Source: Archivesica marissinica
Lineage: Eukaryota > Mollusca > Bivalvia > Venerida > Vesicomyidae
Direction: 5' to 3'
DNA: 64,000 nucleotides
Assembly (NCBI GenBank): GCA_014843695.1
Contig: CM026397.1
Location: forward strand, 34,166,726 to 34,230,725
Positions 1 to 24,361 of the stretch are shown piece after piece; position 1 is the first letter of the stretch; every line of letters begins with the position of its first letter. The position numbers were made by a program, and so were the translations under genes. A model generated the notes under the pieces. It was not told the origin of the DNA. It searched no databases and worked only from the letters and a program-made list of their open reading frames with translations.

Positions 1-475
1 ATATACCCCCTTGGCAGAGGTAACAATGCATAACCTCCTTGGTAGATGTAGGTAACAATGCATATACCCCCTTGGCAGAGGTAACAATGCATAACCTCCT
101 TGGCAGAGGTAACAATGCATATACCCCCTTGGCAGAGGTAACAATGCATAACCTCCTTGGTAGATGTAGGTAACAATGCATATACCCCCTTAGCAGAGGT
201 AACAATGCATAACCTCCTTGGCAGAGGTAGCAATGCATATACCCCCTTGGCAGAGGTAACAATGCATAACCTCCTTGGCAGAGGTAGCAATGCATAACCA
301 CCTTGGCAGAGGTAACAATGCATATACCACCTTGGCAGAGGTAACAATGCATAACCACCTTGGCAGAGGTAACAATGCATATACCACCTTGGCAGAGGTA
401 ACAATGCATAACCACCTTGGCAGAGGTAACAATGCATATACCTCCTTGGCAGAGGTAACAATGCATAACCTCCTC
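1..475. repeat. 30-bp minisatellite at window edge
   Basis: Tandem units of about 30 bp share the core cttggcagaggtaacaatgc. Two alternating variants differ before the core (ataaccacc/ataacctcc versus atatacccc), and occasional longer units carry an extra tagatgtagg. The array is cut by the window start, so its full length is unknown. The unit is a multiple of three, which explains the small open frames on both strands here; I do not treat them as genes. Confidence 0.95.
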
Positions 476-654
476 TGGGACACTTGGATGTGTGTGTTGT
501 ATATATATATGTATCAACTTTACTATCATTGTCACCATTGGAAGCTCCAAATGAAATCTATTTCTGGACAATGTTCCGGAACAATGATATACGTGCTTTC
601 AATAGTTAGTCACTCTGTTTGTGTGTAACTTGTACACAAACATTGGATAACATA

Positions 655-836
655 TACAGTCAAACCTGTGTTAGTGGTCACATCGATTAAGAAGCCAACT
701 TGTATTAAGCAGTCAGTTTCCAGATTCCTAATATGTTGTTTTATTATATATTTGACCTCTATTAAGCAGCCACTTGTGCTAAACAGCCCCTTTTTGAGAG
801 TCTCTTGGCTGGCTGCTTAAGACAGGTTTGACTGTA
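655..836. mobile_element. MITE-T copy, Tc1/mariner-type ends
   Basis: The element runs from TACAGTCAAACCTGTG to its inverted copy ACAGGTTTGACTGTA, an inverted repeat of about 15 bp with TA at both outer ends. Inside are short direct and inverted versions of a ctgcttaa motif. There is no coding capacity. A second copy lies at 7926-8090. The TA flank and ends suit a non-autonomous Tc1/mariner-type element, which is an inference from the ends only. Confidence 0.8.
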
Positions 837-1559
837 TTTATACATTTCCCTCCAATTGGTGATTTTAGACAAACTGTTAATATTTTAGCTTAATTGACGA
901 TAGGTAGGTAAAACCTCACATTTTACATTTCTGCACTTTTACAGTATTCACTAATTAATGAATTAATGCTGCAGGTGTCAATGAATCAAGCACACTAAGC
1001 CAATCAGCTTGTAATATGCCTTCTAAACCAATCATCTCACTACCCTGTAATCTGCCTTCTAAACCAATCAGCTTGTTAACCTGTAATCTGTCGTCAGCGT
1101 AGAAAATATAAACTGCCTCATTGTGTTATCTATCACAAACATATATTCACCCTAGCGATGAACCACCAATTCCCCTCAAATCCTGCTCATCTTAGCCCCC
1201 CCACAAAGATGGTAATTAGATTTATACAGGCACTAATTAGTTTAGTACCCACCACATTTTGTAGGAATCAGTTAGGCTTAAATGCATACAAATGCTTGTG
1301 TAATTTTCATTCAATGTGGTCAAAGTCCTCTGACAAAATTAGCTTCGTCAATAAATATTTCATTGCCTACATATTCTAGTATATCTTCTTCAAACTTATT
1401 GCTGTTTGAAAACAGTGGAAGATGGAGTATTCTTTCTCTAAGAAAACTCCATCATTCATTGGAAAGTATAAAGGAGATTAGTCTTTTTTACACTTTGGAG
1501 GATAGTGCAATGATACAGACAGAGACCCATTCCAGAATCTCCTCTGGTTTGTTTAGGTG
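837..1559. other. No gene seen
   Basis: This is part of the upstream FAM135 intron or flank. It holds a loose duplication of about 45 bp near 990-1090 (aaaccaatca and cctgtaatctg recur). I see no splice-bounded conserved reading frame. Confidence 0.5.
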
Positions 1560-1705
1560 TATAGTGTAAACCACCAACACGAGACCTTGATTTATTGATT
1601 TAAAGTCTCGTCTGCTAATATTATTTGGGTCAGACGGGGGATCTAACCTGCGATCCATGGATTCGCAGTTCAACGTCTCAACCACTGGACTACTGACCTG
1701 TCCCT
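1560..1705 (-). mobile_element. tRNA-like SINE fragment
   Basis: Read on the minus strand, the segment has a box A-like stretch (agtccagtggttgagacg) followed by a box B-like stretch (caggttagatcc), spaced as in a tRNA-derived SINE head. The rest shows no tRNA fold that I would trust, so a functional tRNA gene is unlikely. No second copy is obvious in the window. Confidence 0.5.
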
Positions 1706-2386
1706 AATGTACGTGAAGCTTCTCCCTAATGTACTTGTAACTTCTCCCTAATATACTTGTAACTTCTCCCTAATGTACTTGAAACTTCTCCTTAATATGC
1801 TTGAAACTTCTCCCTAATATACTTGAAACTACTCCCTTCTCCCTAATATACTTGAACCTTCTCCCTAATATACTTGAAACTTCTCCCTAATATACTTGTA
1901 ATTTCTCCTTAATATGCTTGAAACTTCTCCCTAATATACTTGAAACATCTCCCTGATATACTTGAAACTTCTCCCTAATATACTTGAAACTTCTCCCTAA
2001 TATACTTGTAACTTCTCCCTAATATACTTGAAACTTCTCCCTAATATACTTGAAACTTCTCCCTAATGTACTTGAAACTTCTCCCTAATATACTTGTAAC
2101 TTCTCCCTAATATACTTGTAACTTCTCCCTAATATACTTGAAGCTTCTCCCTAATATACTTGAAACTACTCCCTTCTCCCTAATATACTTGAAACTTCTC
2201 CCTAATATACTTGTAACTTCTCCCTAATATACTTGAAACTTCTCCCTAATGTACTTGAAACTTCTCCCTAATATACTTGTAACTTCTCCCTAATGTACAT
2301 GTAACTTCTCCCTAATATACTTGAATCTTCTCCCTAATGTACTTGAAACTTCTCCCTAATATACTTGAAACATTTCCCTATTGCAA
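1700..2386. repeat. 22-bp minisatellite
   Basis: About 30 tandem copies of a 22-bp unit with core cttctccctaatatacttga. Variants differ mostly by gaa/gta and ata/atg. The array begins at the end of the tRNA-like SINE fragment. Confidence 0.95.
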
Positions 2387-14668
<12,282 letters not shown>

Positions 14669-14670
14669 CT

Positions 14671-15490
14671 GTCACATCTGGGTGGTGTTGGCTGGATTTG
14701 TCACATCTGGGTAGTGTTGACTGGATTTATCACATCTGGGTGGTGTTGACTGGATTTATCACATATGGGTGGTGTTGACTGGATTTGTCACATATGGGTG
14801 GTGTTGGCTGGATTTATCACATCTGGGTGGTGTTGGCTGGATTTATCACATCTGGGTGTGGATTTATCACATCTGGGTGGTGTTGACTGGATTTATCACA
14901 TCTGGGTGGTGTTGACTGGATTTGTCACATCTGGGTGGTGTTTGCTGGATTTATCACATCTGGGTGGTGTTGACTGGATTTATCACATCTGGGTGGTGTT
15001 GACTGGATTTGTCACATCTGGGTGGTGTTGACTGGATTTATCACATCTGGGTGGTGTTGGCTGAATTGATCACATCTGGGTGGTGTTGGCTGGATTTATC
15101 ACATCTGGGTGGTGTTGGCTGGATTTATCACATCTGGGTGGTGTTGGCTGGATTTATCACATCACATCTGGGTGTGGATTTGTCACATCTGGATGGTGTT
15201 GACTGAATTTGTCACATCTGGGTGGTGTTGACTGGATTTGTCACATCTGGGTGGTGTTTACTGGATTTATCATATCTGGGTGTGGATTTGTCACATCTGG
15301 GTGTGGATTTGTCACATATGGGTGTGGATTTGACACATCTGGGTGGTGTTGACTGGATTTATCATATCTGGGTGTGGATTTGTCACATCTGGGTGGTGTT
15401 GACTGGATTTATCATATCTGGGTGGTGTTGACTGGATTTATCACATCTGGGTGTGGATTTGTCACATCTGGGTGGTGTTGGTTGGATTTG
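14671..15490 (+). repeat. 29-bp minisatellite forming the FAM135 3' UTR
   Basis: About 28 units of 29 bp with core ggatttatcacatctgggtg begin two bases after the stop codon. Shorter units lacking the gtgttgact part are interspersed. If transcription ends at the AATAAA signals downstream, this whole array is in the mature mRNA. Confidence 0.93.
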
Positions 15491-15589
15491 TAACATTGAT
15501 TGTGAAGTGGTATATACGACTGCTGATTGTGGACTGTAGTCATTTGCCAAGTTAGTCATTGCTCTGTTAAAACAGTAAATTTTCAATGC

Positions 15590-15632
15590 AATAAATGTCG
15601 TTATGTATTTGTAAAATTTATTGTAGAATAAA
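15590..15632 (+). promoter_or_regulatory. Candidate polyadenylation signals of FAM135
   Basis: AATAAA occurs at 15590-15595 and 15627-15632, the first such hexamers after the 3' UTR array. They suit a 3' UTR of about 0.95 kb. No transcript evidence is available. Confidence 0.55.
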
Positions 15633-15659
15633 TGCAGTTTAATGATATATTCCTGTTAA

Positions 15660-15960
15660 AACTGAAGTGACATTTGTATGCAAGTGTACAGTTTTTATGT
15701 GACATTTGTATGCAAGTGTACCGTTTTTATGCCAGCAATAGTTCCATTTCATTGCTATTATGATCTGCTAAGGAGAACTGGAGCTACCAATAGAGGGTGG
15801 GTGCCTAATGACAAAAATACTAATCTCGTCAAAATGAAAAAATACTAACCTCGTCAAAATGAAAGAAAATACTAAATTCGTCAAAATGAAGAAATACTAA
15901 CCTCGTCGAAATGGAAAAATACTAACCTCGTCAAAATGAAACAAATATTCAACAATGTAC
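15660..15960. repeat. Two small tandem repeats
   Basis: At about 15665-15735 two copies of a 35-bp unit (core gtgacatttgtatgcaagtg). At about 15806-15945 five to six copies of a 23-24-bp unit (core aatactaacctcgtcaaaat). Confidence 0.9.
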
Positions 15961-16325
15961 AAATATGTCCTAAAGGATGGCTTTCTTTACTGAATAATTT
16001 TTGATAGCAAACTTTTTTTGTAACATTCGGTTTGAACAGTATACAAGTAATTGTAAGGCAAAATGGGAAGATTTGAATGAAATGTTCACAATCCCTACTT
16101 TCTAGGAAAATGAAGAAAAATGTTACACATTTGTTATCTGCTAATTCGTCATCAATTTTGAGTGTCACATAGTTTTACAGTAAACAAGGCGTAAGAGGAA
16201 GCATCTCGTTTACCTGGTGATCATAGGATCTGAGTGAAACTTGTGCACCTGCACTGCACGCTCGCAGGAACAATATTGTGGGAACCAAACATTTAAGTTG
16301 GGTGACCTGTGTTGAAACTCAAATA

Positions 16326-16524
16326 TAGGGTTCCCTCTGTCTGAATGTTTGTCTGCGCCAGCGCCACTTCTGTCGCCAATTTAAAAACATGAAGCCAACT
16401 AAGAGCCATACAGTTCACAAATAAATATTTGAAGACATGTATTTGACAAAACATGTGCCAAAAAAACAATTGCGTCAAATATTTGTTTCTTTATCGCTAT
16501 TGGCGACCGACAGCGGCAACCCTG
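16326..16524. mobile_element. MITE-H copy, inverted
   Basis: Reverse-oriented relative of 7535-7765: starts agggttccctctgtctgaat and ends gacagcggcaaccctg. Shared interior words include cacttctgtcgccaatt and gagccatacagttcac. No coding capacity. Confidence 0.65.
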
Positions 16525-17045
16525 AATGTTATAGCAACATATTAACCTGCCAAATAAAGCGACTTGTTGTGATTGGCAGGTTACGGGTTAATATCGTTTT
16601 GGACATGTCAATACAGCTGTTGCATATATCTTTTCTGTTATTTATTATTGCTGTGTATATATATATATCTAACTGTATCTTATTTATTATTGCTATCTGT
16701 ATATACCGTGGTCCAACGATAACGCGTTATTTACATACTACATACATTATTATAAATAGCTGTAGTGCGGAAGTACGTCATATTACAGTGTGATTAAAAC
16801 GGTGTTCATTTATTTATATTTTAGGTAATGTTAACTTGGACTGTTACTCTCATTTAACCCATTGCCCCCCAGATAGAGCAGTCGTCTGCGGTATTTGCCA
16901 TCATGTGCATGGTTTTAGATGTATTTTGCTTCGATGGCAGGCCGGCCTCACTTATTGTTTTAAGGTTATGGAGGTTTTCGTAGTGTTTATCACGATAATA
17001 TAAATATGTACAAAATAAGTGTACACTATACTATAATTTATCATT
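16525..17045. other. Intergenic, no gene seen
   Basis: AT-rich sequence with a tatatatata tract near 16656. A TTAACCC at 16855 may be one end of a decayed MITE-P element; the other end is not visible. Confidence 0.4.
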
Positions 17046-17049
17046 AATT

Positions 17050-17452
17050 CATCAGAAGCTTGCTGCTCACATGACACATTTATTCTGCATCAGAAGCGTG
17101 CTGCACACATGACACATTTATTCTGCAGCAGAAGCTTGCTGCTCACATGACACATTTATTCTGCATCAGAAGCTCACATGACACATGTATTCTGCAGCAG
17201 AAGCTTGCTGCTCACACATGACACATTTATTCTGCATCAGAAGCTTGCTGCTCACACATGACACATTTATTCTGCAGCAGAAGCTTGCTGCTCACACATG
17301 ACACATTTATTCTGCAGCAGAAGCTTGCTGCTCACACATGACACATTTATTCTGCATCAGAAGCTTGCTGCTCACATGACACATTTATTCTGCATCAGAA
17401 GCTTGCTGTTGACACATGACACATTTATTCTGCATCAGAAGCTTGCTGAATT
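17050..17452. repeat. 38-40-bp minisatellite
   Basis: About ten units with core gcttgctgctcacacatgac followed by acatttattctgca. Units alternate between catcag and cagcag, and some lack two bases (cacatg versus cacacatg). Confidence 0.95.
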
Positions 17453-18290
17453 TAGGTCAATAATCATGTACAAATATGACAGCAATTACCATGGAAATCT
17501 GTCCTTTTGTTATGCAACGTATTGCTGATTTCCCACAGTAAAAACTAACACGCACGACACTGCATCAGAGACATAAATGCATATTGCAATATACGGGAGA
17601 TCAGAATAACAGGTTGTTTTTACAACTACATAATCAATATACGTGCTGCAGTTTGCGTTAGAATCAAATTGGTGTAGGCGTGCATCTTTTTTACCTTGCA
17701 CAATTTCCATGTACAATCGCTGCTACAATCGTCCTGTTTAGTTTGTTTCTAACTAGTTGCCATGTGATTGGAAGGGTCATTTTCTGTTGAAAAATATATT
17801 ATGAAATTTTTGTGCGTTTTTTTATTATTAAATAAGAGAATGGGACCCGAGAGTCTGGCTTATAGGATGTGATGCAATATTTAATTCCACAACCATTTAG
17901 TGTCGGGGAGGGGATTACTGTGGCAATACCCGACTTACATCTCCTTATACTAATATTGGCAGCCCAATCATCGAGCTCCGGTTGAAGGGTATACTACTGT
18001 GTATATTTTCAATCATTGTATACCGTTAATAGAATTTAATCTGTCACTATGTGCGTTTGTTTGATTGAATGTTCGCAGACCAGTCGCGAGGGATGTTGGT
18101 TTAGTGCAATGTTTTTATTTATTCTGCCTGTGTTTCATGATTTCGTGACAAATTTCTTCCCTGCCGACCAACACATTTTCCAACTGCTCCATTTCTTGTC
18201 AAATTCAAGCACTTTCAATGTCCTATGCGGCCGGCATCATTTCGCCCCATGTCTGGAGGGGCAAATATACAGAAGGTACTTTCCAGACAC
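17453..18290. other. Intergenic, no gene seen
   Basis: No conserved frame, splice-bounded exon or repeat family recognised. A 95-codon frame at 18049-18336 has no recognisable domain and runs into a SINE. Confidence 0.45.
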
Positions 18291-18295
18291 AATTT

Positions 18296-18512
18296 CTGGC
18301 TGGTTCGAGTGGTTAAGGTCGCTGACTTATGTATGACTGATGGTCACGGGTTCAGGCCGTGTCTCATTTATATGAAAAAGTTTTTTACGGAGGTTGGTGC
18401 ACCCAAGTACTGGTTAACAGCTGGAGCCTGCCCAGGAAAGGTGTTGTTAGGTAAACTGCCCGCCGGCGATATAGCTCAAAATGGAATAAAATGCAGGCGT
18501 AAAACCCGAACT
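18296..18512 (+). mobile_element. SINE-A copy, internally deleted
   Basis: Keeps ggttcgagtggttaaggtcg and the body from aggttggtgcacccaagtac to aggcgtaaaacccgaa. It has lost part of the variable-arm region and part of box B (gggttcaggcc), so it is an old, inactive copy. Confidence 0.85.
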
Positions 18513-19009
18513 ATCGGTGCTAAAAATGTAAGATGCCATTTTCTATGTAGCCAGCCAGATCATATTTCCACCAAGTCCGTCCATGCATACAACTTTCTTG
18601 TGGTCGCAACTCGTCCCCATACTGTACTGTCCCCATACTGTACTGCGTATGTTCCAGGAAAATGTGCCAGTCCATTATTCCTTGTGGTTTGACATTGATC
18701 GTCTGTTATGTGCTATATATACTTTTTTTTTGACATATCTAAAAATATTGCATGCATATTTTATAGTTTTGTTAAGTAGTACATTTGTTCATAATAAAAT
18801 ATAATAAAAACAAATAGACATGAATGTGTTTTGTCTGCACTTCTCGACTCGGCCGTGCATGGTCGGTTTCTATGCTTATGCGAGATGACCTGATAACATG
18901 GAGTAAATTTCGGCACTGACAGGACAGTGAAATTCTTGAAGATGTTGATGCGGGTGACAAGTTGGCAGTACAATACTGCCAACAACGAGGGTGATGCCTT
19001 TCTCAATCG

Positions 19010-19380
19010 CCTTCAGTGACTTCCAAGTTTGTGGTACAGTTCGATTAATCAGGTCAGTCCCTTGTATACAAACATGGCGAGTTAGACCACTGATTGCTGT
19101 AGGCTTACAGAAAAATATTTTTAGGTTCAACAATTGTTTTGGAATGTTATGTATACAAGTGACTGCCCTAAATAATCACTTCAGTGGCTGGCGGTGGTAC
19201 AGTTCGATTAATCAGGTCGGTCACATTAGCGAGTTAGAACACATCAAATTATCACACATGGCCGAGTGGTCAAAGATGTAGGTTTACAGAAAAATATTTT
19301 TAGGTTTGATGGTTCAACAATGATTGTTTTGGAATGTATACAAGTGACTGCCCTAAATAAACGGACTGTGTGTAATACGT
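19010..19380. repeat. Imperfect duplication of about 180-190 bp
   Basis: Two tandem blocks share gtacagttcgattaatcagg, tttacagaaaaatattttta, ttggaatgt and gtatacaagtgactgcccta in the same order. The second block contains catggccgagtggtcaaaga, which is box A-like, so the unit may be a decayed tRNA-derived SINE. Confidence 0.75.
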
Positions 19381-20436
19381 ACGAGCTGTTGTCGGCTATT
19401 AAAAGAAAAGCTCGAGAGGTCTGTGATAGAACTGCTACCCACCAACCATACGGCCTAGATTTGGCAATTTGCGAGGAGTCCAGCCGTAAATATAAATTTG
19501 AGGGTGATGATGGCACGTTGTTTTGAAAAGTATTTACGAGGAAATAATAAAATAACAAAATATCACAACTTCTGTAATAGAATGAAATTTACTATTGCTA
19601 AAACAGACATACAGTCATGAGGCAGGTGTACAGTAGTGTGTGATGACAGCAAATACTTAACTTCACATCCACAAAACCTGTTTCTATGCTCGAGATATTG
19701 TCAAAGATGCCAGAATGTCGTTTCCTCCCTAAAAGTAACAATTAAATGTTCTTCCCCAAAGTACGATTACTGGTAAAATTATGAAAAACGTTTATATATT
19801 GGATTGTGTTCATTCATTCCGATATATAAATTCCATCCATGTTGGACTTCTTAAGGAATAAATGTTACGAATTATCTATGATTTGTCAACATTTTCATAC
19901 CGTAAAAAAGACTACTTGGAGAATAGAATAATTTTGCGGTTAAACGGGTAATCACATGAGCTAAATCAGCCAATCAGAATAGTGACATTGCAAACTGGGA
20001 TAGCTTGACAGTCGAGGTACCTGTGGTAACATTTCAGCTCAAACTGGTTAGGAATTGAAAATTTTAGAATTCCTGGATTTACATTCACAAGAGACACACA
20101 CACAAGCTGCATTTTCAATTAAGAATGAATCCTTCGATCAATGTTGTAATGCATGTTGTACGGGGTTAATAGATGGATATAGAAAACCTTGCTTACATAA
20201 AACCGGGTACATTCTGCACAGTATCGTCACTATCATGTCAATCTCATGAACATCAGATCCTATACATATATTCATTTTGTTGCGTAGAATATCGGAATAT
20301 GTGGAATAATGCAAGTTATGAAACTTTGCTGCGTATAACAGGGACTTCAACAACGGTCAGTACACACATACACAATGAAGCAAACAACTTACACTAAAAA
20401 CATTTAAAATACTTATCCTATTTTAAAATCGGAAGA
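19381..20436. other. Intergenic, no gene seen
   Basis: Mostly AT-rich unique sequence. Short frames here show no recognisable domain. Confidence 0.4.
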
Positions 20437-20671
20437 TTAACCAATTTCATTCTGGATACCGTTCAAATGGTATTTGCAAAGAACATAAGAGCCAGATCAA
20501 TGGCCACAGAACGTGCCATCTGATCAGGCTCTATGCTGTATGCTGTTTGCTATTCACATGATATTGCTAAGACACTTGGCTATGTAGCAAACAACATCAG
20601 CACGCTGCGGCTGATCTGGATCTATGTTGTTTGCAAAAGCCTTTAAATGTATCCAGAATGAAATGGGTTAA
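20437..20671. mobile_element. MITE-P2 copy, TTAA-flanked
   Basis: TTAACCaatttcattctgga at the left and tccagaatgaaatGGGTTAA at the right form terminal inverted repeats. Interior has catctgatcaggctctatgc and gctgatctggatctatgttg. It matches 26135-26376 closely. Confidence 0.85.
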
Positions 20672-21175
20672 ACGATACGTTTTAACCATAAAATTGTAAT
20701 GTCGAGGTATTTTGCAATTCTGAATCGGTGTCGTTTGCAAAAGTACTCTTCAAAGAGACACTTTTTCAGACATCCTGGCATACGAACACTCAATATGCAA
20801 TAGACCGTTCTAATTTCTACGGATGTGGCAAGGGAGACAATTTCTTTCAATAACAAACAAAGAATATATAAGTACCCTTTATACAGATTATCTCCCTTGC
20901 ACCATAGAGTGGCATTCACTGTTGATGAATTCCGTATTAAGCCTCTGGCTTATGCTAGAAAGGTCTAATATACAGTGAACTCAAAAATAAAATTGCAACA
21001 AGGGAGACAATTGTTCTATTTATGAATTCACTCGTCCATTTACAAAATGCATTTTTATGGTAAAAAGATCTAATAAAAGCTGTGTTTCATATAGTTATGG
21101 TATTGTAGCAATTTAGGTCATGGTTGAGTGAATACAGCTATATCTATATATAAAAACATGTTACAAGCTGCCAAT
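20672..21175. other. Intergenic, no gene seen
   Basis: No gene or clear repeat beyond a short caagggagacaat word repeated three times. Confidence 0.4.
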
Positions 21176-21177
21176 GA

Positions 21178-21375
21178 CTCCTGTTACACCAGCCGTGTGT
21201 GTACATTACTTGTACACTGCACTTCTGCCCCGTACAGTACTTACACACTGTACTCCTGCCCCATACAGTACTTATACACTGTACTCCAGTCCCGTGTCTG
21301 TACACTACTTATACACTGTACTACTGCCCCGTACTCCGGTGAAACACTGTACTACTGCCCCGTACTCCGGTGAAA
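21178..21375. repeat. Irregular minisatellite rich in cactgtact
   Basis: Four to five imperfect units of roughly 30-36 bp built from tacacactgtact, ctgccccgtac and agtactta. Confidence 0.8.
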
Positions 21376-21499
21376 GTATATCTAATTATGCCAATTGCAA
21401 TTTCATTATAAATCAAATGACATTTATTTTTGAGCCCCCCCCCCTCTCCACTGTTTTAAATACTTCTTTCTAAGAAATGGGATAAGATATAACAGTACC

Positions 21500-21792
21500 C
21501 ATTATGGAACTAAGATTTAATAAGAACCCAATCCATCTTATTGTTCTAAAATCTAACAAGAACCCATTTCATTGATGCTAAAATCTAACAAGAACCCATT
21601 TCATTGATGCTAAAATCTAACAAGAACCCATTTCATTGATGCTAAAATCTAACAAGAACCCATTTCATTGATGCTAAAATCTAACAAGAACCCATTTCAT
21701 TGATGCTAAAATCTAACAAGAACCCATTTCATTGATGCTAAAATCTAATAAGAACCCATTTCATTGATGCTAAAATCTAATAAGAAACCATA
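21500..21792. repeat. 32-bp minisatellite
   Basis: About nine units with core catttcattgatgctaaaat followed by ctaacaagaacc; the last ones read ctaataagaacc. Confidence 0.95.
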
Positions 21793-22049
21793 TAACAGAC
21801 TAGATTGTATATACACCAGGAGATGCTAAATGAACAGAATTACAGGATTAGTTGATGTAGCATTAATCCAGTCCAACCTAGAGACAACATTGGTTCTATG
21901 AGTGAAAGGGGCCAAAGTGACTGCAATTAAAGGGCCAGATATAACAGCATTCATTGGCAACGATAAAAACACATGCAGCATAAAAATTACATAAACAAGT
22001 ATCATGAGCATCGTAAAGGTCTGCATATGATTGTAAAAACAATACACAA

Positions 22050-23315
22050 GTACACTCCATACAAGTACAAGTATACTCCGTACAAGTATACTCCATACAA
22101 GTATACTCCGTACAAGTACAATCCATACAAGTACACTCCGTACAAGTATACTCCATACAAGTATACTCCGTACAATCCATACAAGTATACTCTGTACACT
22201 CCATACAAGTACAAGTATACTCCGTACAAGTACACTCCGTACAAGTATACTCCATACAAGTATACTCCGTACAAGTATACTCCATACAAGTACACTCTGT
22301 ACAAGTATACTCCGTACAAGTATACTCCGTACAATCCATACAAGTACAAGTATACTCTGTACACTCCATACAAGTACAAGTATACTCCGTACAAGTACAC
22401 TCCGTACAAGTATACTCCATACAAGTATACTCCATACACGTACACTCCGTACAAGTATACTCCATACACGTACACTCCGTACAAGTATACTCCATACACG
22501 TACACTCCATACAAGTACACTCTGTACAAGTATACTCCATACAAGTATACTTTGTACAACTACACTCCGTACAAGTATACTTTGTACAACTACACTCCGT
22601 ACAAGTACACTCCGTACAAGTATACTTTGTACAAGTACACTCCGTACAAGTACACTCCGTACAAGTATACTCCATACAAGTACACTCCGTACAAATATAC
22701 TCTATACACTCAGTACAAGTACACTCCGTACAAGTACACTCCATACAAGTACACTCCGTACAAGTATACTCCATACAAGTACACTCCATACAAGTACACT
22801 CCGTACAAGTATACTCCATACAAGTACACTCCGTACAAGTACACTCCGTACAAGTATACTCCATACAAGTATACTCCATACAAGTACACTCCGTACAAGT
22901 ATTCTCCATACAAGTACACTCCGTACAAGTATTCTCCATACAAGTATACTCCATACACTCCCTAAAAGTATACTCCATATACTCCATACAAGTATACTCC
23001 ATACAAGTATACTCTGTACAAGTACACTCCAGTATACTCCATACAAGTATATGGCATACAAGTATATGGCATGCAAGTATACATCATACAAGTATACATC
23101 ATACACGTATACATCATACAAGTATACTCCATACAAGTATACATCATACAAGTATACATCATACAAGTATACATCATACAAGTATACTCCATACAAGTAT
23201 ACATCATACAAGTATACATCATACAAGTATATATACATCATACAAGTATACTCCATACAAGTATACATCATACAAGTATATATACATCATACAAGTATAC
23301 ATCATACAAGTATAA
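22050..23315. repeat. 15-bp satellite (tacaagtatactcca type)
   Basis: More than 80 units of 15 bp. The main part (to about 23045) is built from tacaagtatactcca and tacaagtacactccg; the last part (23075-23312) is a distinct variant, tacaagtatacatca. The period is a multiple of three with no stops, so frames of up to 368 codons open on both strands, translating as (Y-K-Y-T-P)n or (C-T-E-Y-T)n. I regard these as artefacts. Each unit carries the palindromes gtac or gtatac. Confidence 0.96.
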
Positions 23316-23895
23316 TTGTGAAGATTACAAAAAGAAGGGCATACGTTGTGTTTGCGCTATGTACAACACATGTGTTACATATATAGGGGGTTATCTTATG
23401 TAAAATGCATGTTAGCTATGATTAAAACTTTCAAATAAAATATGAACTGTAAGAGTGATAATGAAACTAAAGCATGACTGTGTATATAACATTGAATCAA
23501 ATATAAAATGCAAAAACGACTGAACATTGGAAGGGTTGTAAATAAAATCTCTGTACATATGCTCACAATATTACGGTGTGCCATTGTTAATTTGATAAAA
23601 CTGGTGTTTTATTGAATAGAACACATTCACTTCAGTAAATAAAAAAAACTAGTTTAAATAAAAGCTAATTTTCACTAATCTAGGTAAAAGTCATTAGAAA
23701 ATGGGGCTAAACCTTACTGAAAGTTATTGTCACGCATGGACAGACGGACAGATGTACATAGAGCACATGTATTTCATAACCATACACTTTCGCACATAGG
23801 CCCCCCCATGATTTCTTCTTTTATGGAAATATAAAAACACTTGGGCACGAGTATATCGTATCTAGATATATTTTGGCTTGTGAAAATGCTATTTT
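23316..23895. other. Intergenic, no gene seen
   Basis: AT-rich DNA without a recognisable gene. Confidence 0.4.
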
Positions 23896-23897
23896 AC

Positions 23898-23985
23898 GGT
23901 ACGCGGATACCCCCCCCCGATTTTCGTGCCAAAAAGTAGGTGTGCATTATACATGATAGCGCAGTATACATAGCAAATTATGGTA
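23898..23985. mobile_element. Fragment related to the nested TA transposon
   Basis: Matches the right end of the element at 4536-5447: gattttcgtgccaaa, tgtgcattatacatgatagc and gcagtatacatagcaaatta correspond to 5378-5447 with substitutions. No matching left end is visible nearby. Confidence 0.65.
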
Positions 23986-24116
23986 ATCTCATTTATAATG
24001 TTAGGATTACTAATGTGTTAATTGGTTACATACCGTAGTAAAACAAATACTATACGTCTATCTGCAGCTACTCAGACAATTCAGGCCATACTTGTATAGA
24101 CGTTTGTACATTAGTA

Positions 24117-24361
24117 TTAACCCATTCAACACCAAGTAACTGACATGGACTGGTGCATGATATTTTTAGACCAATAAATTAATAACAAAATTACATTTGG
24201 ATCAGTTCATTTATCTCAAAATGGGTAAAAAAAATCTAAAAATAGTTATATTACTTGAAAAAAGTGCAGATCCTGATGAGACGGCTCGTCACGAGCCGGC
24301 TCATCTGGATCTACACTTTTTTGTAAGCCAATTTAGAGGTCTGTGGTGTTGAAAGGGTTAA
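24117..24361. mobile_element. MITE-P1 copy, TTAA-flanked, complete
   Basis: TTAACCCATTCAACACCAAG at the left and GGTGTTGAAAGGGTTAA at the right. The centre has a strong palindrome, gatgagacggctcg and cgagccggctcatc, flanked by gtgcagatcc and ggatctacac. This best copy helps explain the arrays at 26647 and 47848. Confidence 0.9.

Noticed and set aside
1158..1379. 73-codon frame as a possible small gene or upstream FAM135 exon
   Set aside because: No match to FAM135 sequence known to me and no convincing splice sites at its ends.
18049..18336. 95-codon frame with a hydrophobic stretch
   Set aside because: It runs into a SINE-A copy and has no similarity I recognise.
22002..23386. Repeat frames of up to 368 codons resembling a Tyr/Pro-rich or Cys/Thr-rich structural protein
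   Set aside because: They arise from the 15-bp satellite, with open frames on both strands and no signal peptide, splice context or flanking conserved sequence.
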